64,000 bases of DNA from Shimia sp. (GTDB taxonomy: Bacteria > Pseudomonadota > Alphaproteobacteria > Rhodobacterales > Rhodobacteraceae): the NCBI RefSeq assembly GCF_022448905.1, contig NZ_JAKVCW010000004.1, positions 1-64,000 on the forward strand, read 5' to 3'. Shown here one piece after another: positions 36,486-44,397 of the stretch. A program made the translations under genes and the position numbers. Numbering within the stretch: the stretch's first letter is position 1; each line of letters starts with the position of its first letter. The notes under the pieces were generated by a model that searched no databases, was not told the origin of the DNA, and saw only the letters and a list, made by a program, of their open reading frames with translations.

Positions 36486-36687
36486 AGCGCCGATTGCTCG
36501 GGTGGGAGCAACCGGCGCTGGCCTTGTGTCCGTGAGTGGTCTGACTTGGGTTCAGACCGGCACCTAATGTCAAGGCGTAACGCTTGGTGCCGACAACCAA
36601 CTCCAGCAGGGGGAGGAGGAGGGAGATAGTGAAGTTGGTCGTTGTCGTCGCACCACCAATTGAGGGAGGGAGTGAGGTGGCGATGCG
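36486..36687 (-). ncRNA. Candidate anti-Shine-Dalgarno small RNA, CcsR/cuckoo-RNA-like
   Basis: Five hairpins follow each other without a gene. On the minus strand, 5' to 3', the first (36687-36649, arms CGCATCGCCACC/GGTGGTGCG) has a loop with CTCCCTCCC. The second (36647-36591, CGACAACGACCAACT/AGTTGGTTGTCG) has a loop with CCTCCTCCC. A third (36592-36558, CGGCACC/GGTGCCG), a fourth (36558-36538, GGTCTGA/TCAGACC) and a long fifth stem (36519-36486) follow. CCTCCTCCC in hairpin loops is the hallmark of the CcsR small RNAs of Rhodobacter sphaeroides and the related cuckoo RNAs. Unlike CcsR1-4 there is no DUF1127 gene upstream. A CCCATAT box lies about 60 bases upstream on the minus strand. The strand choice rests on the loop motif. 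Confidence 0.45.
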
Positions 36688-36896
36688 GGTCTTCTGGAGG
36701 AGTGGTGCGGCGTTGTCCCCAGGCCGTGTCGTCCTCTGTGATACTGATATGGGAAAGGGGTAAACAAATCCTTTTGGAGTTTAGGAAATGTCTTTGTGAT
36801 TTTGCGCCAATCGCAACGTGGTTTTGTTTTTGCCCTTATCCTGCTTGACCTTTGGGGACGGCTTGGAGGACAAAAGCTTAAGAGAGGCGGGCACTT

Positions 36897-37733
36897 ATGA
36901 GACATCTGGTTAACAGTCTACAGGCCACCGTGGCGCGGTTCACCGCCAAAAACGGCTTTATGCGCAGTTCACATTTAACGCTGTCGTTTGTGTTCGCGCT
37001 GTTTCCGTTTTGCTTGTTTGCCCTTTCTTTGGCTGGTGTCCTGAGTCCTCAGGCGCAAGTGGACGACATCATCGACTTTGCCATTGGCGCTTGGCCGGAT
37101 GCGATTGCAGGACCGATAAAGCACGAACTCAGAGCAGTGCTGCAGTCTGCGAGCTCAACGCTTACCCTTGGTGCTGTTTTGGCAATTATTTTTGCCTCAA
37201 ACGGTGTAGATGCCATACGCTTGGTGATCACAGACGCTTACCGCGAAACCGACCCACGCCCATTTTGGAAAGTCCGCGCACTAGCAGTTTTGTTTGTTGT
37301 GGTGGGCAGTGCATTACTCACAGTGGCGGGTGTGATCAGCGTGATTGTGCCCATCGCCATACACTTCTTTGACGACCTGGTGCCGTGGCTGGATCAATCG
37401 ATCCTGAGTAACGATCAGTTTCGGCAAGCCACAATTTTTGGCGTAACCATGTTCTACCTATATGCGTGCCACAGGTGGCTCCCAGGGGTGCCACATAAGG
37501 CAAAAAGTCTGTGGCCAGGCGTCTTGCTTTGTTTGGTTCTTTGGTATGTGGCATCGAAAGCCTTCACTTTCTACATCAGCAGCTTCTCGACCTATTCCGT
37601 GACCTATGCTGGCCTGGCCGGGATCATGTCCGCGTTGGTCTATCTCTATCTGATGTCAGCAATTTTTGTGCTTGGCGCAGAGTTTAACGGCCAATTAATG
37701 GACGAAGCTCGCGCACGCGGCGAACCCGTATAA
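36897..37733 (+). CDS. YihY/virulence factor BrkB family membrane protein
   Basis: 278 residues with about six transmembrane segments, e.g. LTLSFVFALFPFCLFALSLA, VRALAVLFVVVGSALLTVAG and GLAGIMSALVYLYLMSAIFV. The FYISSFSTYSVTYAGLAGIM stretch is diagnostic for the YihY family, once wrongly called ribonuclease BN. The function of this inner-membrane family is not established. It starts a new plus-strand unit after the nap terminator and the hairpin region; GAGAGGCGGG precedes the ATG. Confidence 0.88.
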   Translation: MRHLVNSLQATVARFTAKNGFMRSSHLTLSFVFALFPFCLFALSLAGVLSPQAQVDDIIDFAIGAWPDAIAGPIKHELRAVLQSASSTLTLGAVLAIIFASNGVDAIRLVITDAYRETDPRPFWKVRALAVLFVVVGSALLTVAGVISVIVPIAIHFFDDLVPWLDQSILSNDQFRQATIFGVTMFYLYACHRWLPGVPHKAKSLWPGVLLCLVLWYVASKAFTFYISSFSTYSVTYAGLAGIMSALVYLYLMSAIFVLGAEFNGQLMDEARARGEPV

Positions 37734-37817
37734 CTACGGCCAACGGTACGTCACTCTTGTTGTTGCCCCCGGGCTGTCGTTGGGTACGCTCCGAGATGGG
37801 GAAGAGGAGATTTCGCG

Positions 37818-39419
37818 ATGGTTGAAACCATTGGAGCGTTGTTTGATGCGCGGGCTAAGGCGTTTTCAAACCATAGCTTTTTGCAGGTGCCTGCCAATGC
37901 GGCGCGCAACTATCATCCGGATGGCTATCTGTGCACCTATGGGGAGGCGGCAAAGGGTGTGTCCGAGATGGTGGCTAGACTTTCCGATGCTGGCTACGGC
38001 CACGGGCACCGGATTGCCGTGTTGCTGGAGAACCGCCCGGAGATGCTCCTGATCAAACTGGCACTGGCAAAGCGCGGGATCAGTTGGGTGCCGGTGAACC
38101 CGGACTATCGTCCTGCTGAAGTGGCGTATCTCTTGCAAGACAGCGCGGCGAATTTGGCGTTGGTGGCGCCTGAGTTGGCTGAGTTGATGGCGGCTGGGAT
38201 CGCGGAGAGCGGGTTGGACGTGCCAACCGTCGAGATGACGGAAAGCCTGCCGGAATTGCCGCAAGCTAAGCGATCTGCGCCGACTGACCAAACGGTAAGT
38301 GGCGCAACAGAGGCGAGTTTGATCTACACCTCCGGCACTACCGGACGACCAAAGGGCTGCATCATGAGCCACGCTTATGAAGTGGAGATGGGGCAGTGGT
38401 ATGCTTCGCGTGGTGGGCTGATTGAGTTTGAGGCAGGTGTGACCAAGGTCTATTGCCCGCTGCCGCTGTTCCATGTGAACGCTGCGATCCTGCTGTTTAT
38501 GGCGGTGATCGACACTGGCAGCGCGCACATCATTCCCGAACGTTTCCGCGCCAGCGCCTGGTGGCGCGAGTTGGCAGAAACGGGTGCGACAGCGGCGCAT
38601 TATCTTGGCATCATCATTCCGGCCTTGATGAACCGAGAGCCGGAAGAATGGGAACAAAAACATCAAGTTAAATGGGCTGTGGGGGCGGGGGTCGAGCCAA
38701 CGTTACACCGTCCATTTGAAGAGCGGTTTGGCTTCCCGTTGATTGAGGTCTGGGGCATGTCCGAGATGTGTCGCATGTTGGCGGATTGTCATGAGCCACG
38801 CAGCATCGATACCCGCGCGATGGGACGGCCTCAGCCGGGATTGGACATTCGTGTGGTCGATGAGAAAGACGTCGAGGTTCCACGCGGTGTGCCGGGGGAG
38901 ATGACATTGCGATACAGTGCCGAGACACCCAGACGGGGCGCATTTTCGGGATACCTGAACCTGCCGGACGCCACCGAAGAGGCTTGGCGCGGTGGCTGGT
39001 TTCACACCGGTGACACCGTGGTGATGGACGAGTCAGACATGGTGACGTTTATAGATCGCAAGAAAAACATCATTCGGCGGTCTGGGGAGAACATCGCTGC
39101 AGCAGAGATTGAGGCCTGTTTGCAAGACCACCCAAAGGTCGATCGCGTGGCAGTTGTTGCGGTTGCAGATGCGATGCGCGACGAGGAGGTTATGGCCTGT
39201 ATTCAAGTACTTGGCGCAGTGGACGACGCACTAGCCCAAGAGCTGTTTGACTGGAGTTTTGAGCGGTTGGCCTACTACAAGGCGCCGGGGTGGATCCGGT
39301 TCATGGATGATATTCCGGTAACCGGTACGCAGAAAATTCAAAAACACAGTCTGTTTGGTAAACAAGGCACAGAGACGGATGGCGCCTTTGATTTCCGGTC
39401 CCAAAAGAAGCGGGGATAG
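37818..39419 (+). CDS. AMP-forming acyl-CoA synthetase/ligase
   Basis: 533 residues of the ANL superfamily. The P-loop is SLIYTSGTTGRPKGCIM, followed by VWGMSEMCRM, GWFHTGDTVVMD, and the C-terminal hinge and lysine region DRKKNIIRRSGENIAAAEIE and GTQKIQKHSLF. Such enzymes activate carboxylic acids as CoA thioesters. The closest look-alikes in memory are the crotonobetaine/carnitine and ATP-dependent acyl-CoA ligases; the substrate is not readable. GGGGAAGAGGAG lies upstream of the ATG. It converges on a small gene on the opposite strand. Confidence 0.85.
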   Translation: MVETIGALFDARAKAFSNHSFLQVPANAARNYHPDGYLCTYGEAAKGVSEMVARLSDAGYGHGHRIAVLLENRPEMLLIKLALAKRGISWVPVNPDYRPAEVAYLLQDSAANLALVAPELAELMAAGIAESGLDVPTVEMTESLPELPQAKRSAPTDQTVSGATEASLIYTSGTTGRPKGCIMSHAYEVEMGQWYASRGGLIEFEAGVTKVYCPLPLFHVNAAILLFMAVIDTGSAHIIPERFRASAWWRELAETGATAAHYLGIIIPALMNREPEEWEQKHQVKWAVGAGVEPTLHRPFEERFGFPLIEVWGMSEMCRMLADCHEPRSIDTRAMGRPQPGLDIRVVDEKDVEVPRGVPGEMTLRYSAETPRRGAFSGYLNLPDATEEAWRGGWFHTGDTVVMDESDMVTFIDRKKNIIRRSGENIAAAEIEACLQDHPKVDRVAVVAVADAMRDEEVMACIQVLGAVDDALAQELFDWSFERLAYYKAPGWIRFMDDIPVTGTQKIQKHSLFGKQGTETDGAFDFRSQKKRG

Positions 39420-39424
39420 CTCGT

Positions 39425-39658
39425 TTAACAGATGATCTTGAACGAACCGGTCGTGCACAGAATGATGAAGTCACGGTCGGTTTCGATCAGATGCCAGCCG
39501 CGTTTTCGCACCGCAAGCTCCAAAGCGGCGCGTCCACATTCTGCTTCAACATCCTGAATGCGGCGGCGCACGGCGCCGGCCTCTCCGGATTTGAAGGAGG
39601 AAAACACCTGGTCCAGCCAATTTTGGCCGGTGGTCGTATGTGACAAAGTGGCCTGCAT
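39425..39658 (-). CDS. Conserved small hypothetical protein, 77 residues
   Basis: The pattern WLDQVF near residue 15, VRRRIQDVEAECGRAALELA in the middle and RGWHLIETDRDFIILC at the end match a small protein I have seen conserved in Rhodobacteraceae, always without a function. It is predicted soluble. Only five bases separate its stop from that of the convergent ligase gene, and no terminator is visible there. Confidence 0.7.
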   Translation of the reverse strand: MQATLSHTTTGQNWLDQVFSSFKSGEAGAVRRRIQDVEAECGRAALELAVRKRGWHLIETDRDFIILCTTGSFKIIC

Positions 39659-39759
39659 GGACTCACTGTGATGGTAAACTGGTGAATCTCGGGTTAATCG
39701 ATCCGCTAAAGTTGCGTGTTTGGTGGAAGTGCGGTTTGGATCGGGGCGGAAGACTGTCT

Positions 39760-39803
39760 CTTACCAAATGGTAAGTCGGAGGCGCCTTGCCATTTGGTAA
39801 GGC
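39760..39803. promoter_or_regulatory. Pair of palindromes CTTACC-N4-GGTAAG downstream of a TetR gene
   Basis: CTTACCAAATGGTAAG (39760-39775) is a perfect palindrome. GCCTTGCC-ATTT-GGTAAGGC (39784-39803) differs by one base pair. They lie between the TetR stop codon and the start of the small 77-residue gene. The same motif occurs twice before the TetR start codon, so these are probably operators, though the second could also work as a weak terminator. Confidence 0.5.
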
Positions 39804-39805
39804 TC

Positions 39806-40393
39806 CTAGTCAGCGTCCAGAAAAGCTTTGAGCTGGGCCGCAACTGCTTTTTGGCGCGCGGATTTCTGAGCGGCGGTATCCTCGTTGCGCAAAAAGGCAG
39901 CAAGAGCATCCTCGGAGATCAGAAGGTATTGCGCGCTGCCAATCACGCCATAAAGCCCCAGCAACAATTCCATATCGGTGGCCGCCTTTTTTGCGGGCAC
40001 CGCGCGTGCCAAATCCAGCAGCGCTTTGAGGTAGGGTTTCAATGGCGCAACGCCGGTTTCTGTGGTGCTGTCCAAAAGGTTGCGCAGGATCAGGCGGGCG
40101 TCTGCTGTGCTGTCCGTCTCGCCGCCGAGAAGGTCTTGAAAATGCAGGATAAGGCGCAGCTTTGGGGAGACGTCAGGCGTGTCGTTGAGCGACGCCAGTA
40201 GGCGGTCTGTAAGCGCCTCCAGCGCCGTGTTGTAGAGCGCGTCTTTGGTACCAAAGTGATGCAGCAACGCCTGTTTGGTCACGCCTGCGGTTTTGGCCAG
40301 ATTGGCCAGGCTCAGCCCGTGATAACCGTGGTTGGCAAACCCTTCGGTGGCGAGGGTGATGTAACGGTCGCGGGCGGGGGACGGCTGAGACAT
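39806..40393 (-). CDS. TetR-family transcriptional regulator
   Basis: About 195 residues with an N-terminal helix-turn-helix (ATEGFANHGYHGLSLANLAK, AGVTKQALLHHFGTKDALY) and a helical ligand-binding domain. The ATG at 40393 has GCAGGA upstream; a longer frame to 40510 would run through the palindromes. The gene is bracketed by two palindromes on each side, so autoregulation is likely. The ligand is unknown; the acyl-CoA ligase nearby is a possible but unproven target. Confidence 0.85.
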   Translation of the reverse strand: MSQPSPARDRYITLATEGFANHGYHGLSLANLAKTAGVTKQALLHHFGTKDALYNTALEALTDRLLASLNDTPDVSPKLRLILHFQDLLGGETDSTADARLILRNLLDSTTETGVAPLKPYLKALLDLARAVPAKKAATDMELLLGLYGVIGSAQYLLISEDALAAFLRNEDTAAQKSARQKAVAAQLKAFLDAD

Positions 40394-40429
40394 GATAGGG
40401 TCCTGCGTAGCTCGGTTTCTGAAGCTAAT

Positions 40430-40463
40430 CTTACCGGATGGTAGGAGCTTGCCAATTGGTAAG
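40430..40463. promoter_or_regulatory. Paired TetR operators upstream of the TetR gene
   Basis: CTTACCGGATGGTAGG (40430-40445) and CTTGCCAATTGGTAAG (40448-40463) are two near-perfect copies of CTTACC-N4-GGTAAG, with 18 bases from the start of one to the start of the next. They begin 37 bases before the TetR start codon. A weaker third copy (TGACCAAACGGTAAAC) lies at 40485-40500. Confidence 0.65.
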
Positions 40464-40523
40464 CCATGTCTACTTCGAAAGTACTGACCAAACGGTAAAC
40501 GGCGGCGCAAACCCTGCAGACAA

Positions 40524-40553
40524 AGAAAAAAGGGCGGGAAAATCCCCGCCCTT
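40524..40553 (-). terminator. Rho-independent terminator of the folate/corrinoid methyltransferase operon
   Basis: On the minus strand AAAGGGCGGGG-ATTT-TCCCGCCC is followed by TTTTTTCTTTG. It lies about 25 bases after the stop codon of the methyltransferase gene. Confidence 0.85.
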
Positions 40554-40576
40554 TGAGTGTTCGAAATGTGGGAGGT

Positions 40577-41653
40577 TTAGGCGCGACGGCGGCGGCCACC
40601 ACCGCGCCGTCCGCGGCCACTTTCACCTTCTGCCGCAGGTGGCTTATTAAATTTGATCCACTCAGCGCCGCCTTCGTCGTTGTTGGTGAGGAAGTTGGCG
40701 GCGCGGATGGCCTCCATTTCCTTGCCTGCACGCGCTTTGGTGGAGCCCAGTCCAAACATCTGGCAGAAGGCCTCGTCGTCCATGCCTTCCGGCAGGATGA
40801 TGCCCGCGGCTTCAACTTCGGCCTTTTTCTCGGCCAGCTTTTTAGGGCCGACGGGCAGGGCGATCGGGTTCATGATCGCGCTGGTCATGCCAGTGGCCAT
40901 CGCCATTGGCAGGAACGCATTGTTGATGCCGTGACGGTTTGGCAGGCCAAAGGAGATGTTGGACGCGCCACAAGTTGTATTCACACCCAGCTCGTTGCGC
41001 AGGCGGTTGTTGAGTTCAAACACCTGCAAGCCAGCCGTGCCCATGGCGCCGATCGGCATCACCAGCGGGTCGACAACGATGTCATGGGCCGGGATGCCAA
41101 AGTCTGCGGCCCGTTCAACGATCTTTTTCGCGACGGCAAAGCGGACTTCCGGGTCTTCGGAGATGCCGGTGTCGTCGTTGGAGATCGCCACAACAGGCAC
41201 GTTGTATTTCTTCACCAAGGGCAGAACAATTTCCAGCCGCTCTTCTTCGCCGGTGACGGAGTTCAACAGCGGGCGGCCTTTGGCCACTTCCAAACCGGCT
41301 TCCAGCGCACCAGGCACGGAGCTGTCGATACAGAGCGGGCAGTCGGTGACTTCCTGCACTTTTTCCACGAGCTGGCGCATCAGGTCCGGCTCAACAAAGT
41401 TGTTGTCGGCATAGCGCGGGTCTTCGGCCATTTTGTTGGAGAACACTGCGCCAGAGTTGATGTCGAGCACGGTGGCTCCAGCCGCTACCTGCGCAATCGC
41501 GTCGGCCTGCACACGGGAGAAGTCGCCCGCTTCAAGCTCCGCGTTCAGGATTTTGCGGCCCGTTGGGTTGATGCGTTCGCCAATCACGGTGAACGGTTGA
41601 TCAAAACCCATGATCGCGGTTTTTGTTTGTGATTCAATAACGGTACGGGTCAT
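40577..41653 (-). CDS. Methyltetrahydrofolate:corrinoid methyltransferase-like protein (pterin-binding domain)
   Basis: 358 residues. The pterin-binding TIM barrel is recognised by VIGERINPTGRKIL, TVLDINSGAV, PLCIDSSVPGALEAGL, LLNSVTGEEERL and VVDPLVMPIGA. Such proteins move methyl groups between a corrinoid protein and tetrahydrofolate. The C-terminal 20 residues are an unusual Arg/Gly tail (GRGRRGGGRRRR). CAGGA lies upstream of the ATG. It is the last gene of a three-gene unit with a MetF-like reductase and a small protein. No corrinoid protein gene is adjacent in the window. Confidence 0.8.
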   Translation of the reverse strand: MTRTVIESQTKTAIMGFDQPFTVIGERINPTGRKILNAELEAGDFSRVQADAIAQVAAGATVLDINSGAVFSNKMAEDPRYADNNFVEPDLMRQLVEKVQEVTDCPLCIDSSVPGALEAGLEVAKGRPLLNSVTGEEERLEIVLPLVKKYNVPVVAISNDDTGISEDPEVRFAVAKKIVERAADFGIPAHDIVVDPLVMPIGAMGTAGLQVFELNNRLRNELGVNTTCGASNISFGLPNRHGINNAFLPMAMATGMTSAIMNPIALPVGPKKLAEKKAEVEAAGIILPEGMDDEAFCQMFGLGSTKARAGKEMEAIRAANFLTNNDEGGAEWIKFNKPPAAEGESGRGRRGGGRRRRA

Positions 41654-41664
41654 ATTTAATCCTG

Positions 41665-42588
41665 TCAGACTTTCGCAGGCTGCGCCGAGGCACCGCCGTT
41701 TTCAATGGCCCAGTTGGCGTTGGTCTTTATGCCGCCAAGTGGGAAGAAATGCACCGAGTCGATGTTGAACTCGGGATTGGCCGCTTTGTGGTTGGCCAGA
41801 TCGGTCAGCACCTCGGTTGGCTCATACGGCAGCAGCAGTTTGGACACATCCATAGCGCGTTTTTGCAGCACCTTAAGGGACGGTCCCACGCCACAGGCGA
41901 TGGCAAATTTGATCAACGTTTGCAGCTTGGCCGGGCCGGCGATGCCAATGTGGATCGGAATATCGACACCTGCCGCTTTCACGCCGTTGGCCCATTCGAT
42001 GATTGGCGCGGCCTCAAAAGCAAACTGGGTTGCAATGGCCATTTTGGCGTCAGAGCGCTGGGAGAAATCCTGTTTCCATTGTAGCGCGGCGTCGACATTG
42101 GCAGAGCCACCGGACGGATCGATGTCTTTGTTGCCTTCGGGATGCCCTGCGATGTGCAGGCGCTCAAAACCGGCTTTGTCAAACAGACCGGTGTCCAGGA
42201 GCTGCATGGAGTCAGAGTATTCGCCGTGTGGTTCGGCCACACCACCAGCCAGCATCAGGCCTTGTTTGACGTCGGCTTCGCCCTGATACATGGCGATCCA
42301 GTTTTCCAGCGTGGCTTTGTCCTTGATGATGCGCGCCGGGAAATGAGGCATGACGTCATAGCCTTCGGCCGCGATGCGACGGGCTGTATCGACCATGTCT
42401 TCAATGGGCGTGCCTTCGATATGGGCAATGTAAACGCGCGTGCCAGCAGGCAAGAGGGCGCGGAAGTCTTCCACCTTGGCCGCCGTGCGCGGCATAACCT
42501 CAATGGAATAGCCCTTCAGAAAGGCTTCCATTTCTGGCGTAGTGGTTTTGACCTCCTCGGTCTTGCGCTTGAAATTCAACAAAGCCAT
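41665..42588 (-). CDS. Methylenetetrahydrofolate reductase-like protein
   Basis: About 307 residues. A MetF-type barrel is suggested by SIEVMPRTAAKVEDF (the E-V/F-x-P motif that starts MTHFR), YIAHIEGTPIEDM, DVMPHFPARII, LMLAGGV and HIAGHPEG. The ATG at 42588 is preceded by GGGAGG; the ORF extends ten codons upstream into the gap. Reduction of methylene-THF to methyl-THF fits the downstream methyltransferase. It is divergent from the classical MetF, so the direction and cofactor are inferred. Confidence 0.8.
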   Translation of the reverse strand: MALLNFKRKTEEVKTTTPEMEAFLKGYSIEVMPRTAAKVEDFRALLPAGTRVYIAHIEGTPIEDMVDTARRIAAEGYDVMPHFPARIIKDKATLENWIAMYQGEADVKQGLMLAGGVAEPHGEYSDSMQLLDTGLFDKAGFERLHIAGHPEGNKDIDPSGGSANVDAALQWKQDFSQRSDAKMAIATQFAFEAAPIIEWANGVKAAGVDIPIHIGIAGPAKLQTLIKFAIACGVGPSLKVLQKRAMDVSKLLLPYEPTEVLTDLANHKAANPEFNIDSVHFFPLGGIKTNANWAIENGGASAQPAKV

Positions 42589-42614
42589 TGCGGCCTCCCA
42601 AAAAGAGGGGCGTG

Positions 42615-42911
42615 TCATGCCCAGCCTTCATTGTTGATCAGCGCTTTGAGCCGCTCCTGATCAAACTCTGCCTCAAGCCGGGCCACCTCGCTTTCAACGA
42701 TGGCACCTGGCTCGCCCTCCACAGGATAGGGATCCCCCTTGCGCCATTCCGCCAAGTAGGCGTCGGTATCCGACGCGCCCACCTTCATTGCCGCGCGGTC
42801 GATGGCCTGTTCAAAGCGTTCGGCCAAAGGTTTTTTCGCGCCGCGGCGCCCTTTGCCCACAATCACTTGAGCAGGAATATCGCGCCAGTAGACAATGGTG
42901 ACGTCAGGCAT
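42615..42911 (-). CDS. Small conserved 'virulence factor' family protein
   Basis: 98 residues: MPDVTIVYWRDIPAQVIVGK and LAERFEQAIDRAAMKVGA are typical of a small family annotated as virulence factor, usually found next to the MTHFR-like and corrinoid methyltransferase genes. No experimental function is known to me. It opens the three-gene minus-strand operon, with 26 bases to the next gene. Genomic company suggests a role in folate/corrinoid one-carbon transfer, not virulence. Confidence 0.8.
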   Translation of the reverse strand: MPDVTIVYWRDIPAQVIVGKGRRGAKKPLAERFEQAIDRAAMKVGASDTDAYLAEWRKGDPYPVEGEPGAIVESEVARLEAEFDQERLKALINNEGWA

Positions 42912-43215
42912 GGGTTTGATTCCTCCGGTATCGGTTCTTCATTCCTAGGACAGGGTTCTCGACCGATTTGGCTCAATTTCGACAATAGGACAGCGTAACG
43001 CGACCTTGGGGTTTGTTGTGGGGGCTTTGTAGCCAGAGGCAGCCCTGCTTGGCTATGGGGCGGGCTGTGAATTCTTTGCATGAAGAAGATGAGGGGCGGC
43101 GGGTGCCCATCACACGTGGCCGGGTGTCCATCACAAGTGAATGTCGTCGAAACGGGATTGCGCGGGGCAGGGGGACGCACTACGTTGAGAGTAACACGAA
43201 ATGGAGGGCGTAACG
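42912..43215. other. Divergent intergenic region
   Basis: About 300 bases between the one-carbon operon (minus) and ppx (plus). No gene is supported. The only structure I see is the pair of direct repeats at 43101-43141, listed separately. Confidence 0.5.
43101..43141 (+). repeat. Two direct repeats with a 21-base period
   Basis: GGGTGCCCATCACACGTG and GGGTGTCCATCACAAGTG start 21 bases apart, two DNA turns, and differ at two positions. They lie about 80-115 bases upstream of the ppx start and could be a tandem activator or repressor site. Confidence 0.5.
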
Positions 43216-44328
43216 ATGGCGCCCAAGCGTCCCAAAGGTGCGGGCGCGTTCCCTAAACCGGTTGAGAGCCCCGCGCCGAAACCGTCCGATCCCAGCGCGC
43301 TTTACGCTGCGCTAGATCTGGGCACAAACAGTTGCCGCATGTTGATTGCCCAACCCAAGGGCAGTCAGATCCATGTGGTGGACAGCTTTAGCAAGTCTGT
43401 CCAACTGGGTTCCGGGCTGGAAAGCACAGGACGCCTGTCGCGTGGCAGTATGCGACGCACGATCCAGGCCATGCGCATCTGTCAGCAAAAACTGAAGCGT
43501 CACAAAGTCAAAAGCATGCGGCTTGTGGCGACTGAGGCCTGTCGGCGCGCCAAAAACGCGCGCGAATTTGTGCGCCAGGTGCGGCGCGAGACCGGGCTGC
43601 AGTTGGAGATCATCCAACCGGAGGAAGAAGCCCGTTTGGCGGTGATCTCCTGCGCGCCTTTGGTGAGCACCAAGACCGAACAGCTTTTGGTCGTGGACAT
43701 TGGCGGCGGCTCTACGGAGCTGGTCTGGATGGACCTGACATCGGTACCCCCTCTGGAACGGGCGCGGGCCATTATGCGGTTGCGCAGTGGGTTTCATTCG
43801 GCGGACAGTCCCTTTCCGGCGGCGAAAGTGGTGGATTGGATTTCTGTGCCTTTGGGAGTCGCCACGCTGCGCGATCAGTTTCGCGATGTCGAAGACGACT
43901 CGGCACGCTTTGCCCTGATGAGCTGGTTTTTTGAGGAAAACCTCAGTGAGTTTGCGCCCTACAAAGATGCGCCGCCGAGCGAAGGGTTTCAGATCATTGG
44001 CACCAGCGGCACGGTGACTACGGTAGCCGCGAGCCATCTGGGTTTACGCCGTTACGACCGCACCAAGGTGGATGGGCTGCGCATGACCAGCGAGCAAATC
44101 GACAAAGTTATTCGCGGATATCTTGATCTTGGCCCCAAAGGACGCAGGGCGGACCCGCGCATTGGGCTGGACCGGCAGGCCTTGATCATGAGCGGCTCTG
44201 CAATTTTGCAGGCGCTTTTGCGCTGTTGGCCCACGGATAGGCTTTCGGTTGCAGACCGTGGCCTGCGCGAGGGGCTGCTTTATGCGCAGATGAGCGCGGA
44301 TGGCGTGCTTGAGGACGGCCCGTTTTAA
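43216..44328 (+). CDS. Ppx/GppA exopolyphosphatase family protein
   Basis: About 370 residues. The ASKHA fold is evident from AALDLGTNSCRMLIA (phosphate 1), LVATEACRRAKNA, LVVDIGGGSTELVWM (phosphate 2) and the C-terminal ERARAIMRLRSGFHS. Family members hydrolyse polyphosphate or pppGpp. I chose ATG 43216 because GGAGGG lies 7 bases upstream; the earlier ATG at 43201 overlaps that site. The first 35 residues are a Pro/Lys-rich extension. It is followed by rlmE in the same direction, the usual alphaproteobacterial pairing. Confidence 0.88.
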   Translation: MAPKRPKGAGAFPKPVESPAPKPSDPSALYAALDLGTNSCRMLIAQPKGSQIHVVDSFSKSVQLGSGLESTGRLSRGSMRRTIQAMRICQQKLKRHKVKSMRLVATEACRRAKNAREFVRQVRRETGLQLEIIQPEEEARLAVISCAPLVSTKTEQLLVVDIGGGSTELVWMDLTSVPPLERARAIMRLRSGFHSADSPFPAAKVVDWISVPLGVATLRDQFRDVEDDSARFALMSWFFEENLSEFAPYKDAPPSEGFQIIGTSGTVTTVAASHLGLRRYDRTKVDGLRMTSEQIDKVIRGYLDLGPKGRRADPRIGLDRQALIMSGSAILQALLRCWPTDRLSVADRGLREGLLYAQMSADGVLEDGPF

Positions 44329-44397
44329 GACGGTTGCCCTTGAGCACAGCGCAAAAATGACTAGAAGGCTTTGTTTCAAAGCAATGTGGTGACGGAA

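Noticed and set aside
36570..36905. 111-codon minus-strand frame across the hairpin region
   Set aside because: Proline/serine-rich translation from structured DNA; the hairpins with anti-SD loops explain the region better.
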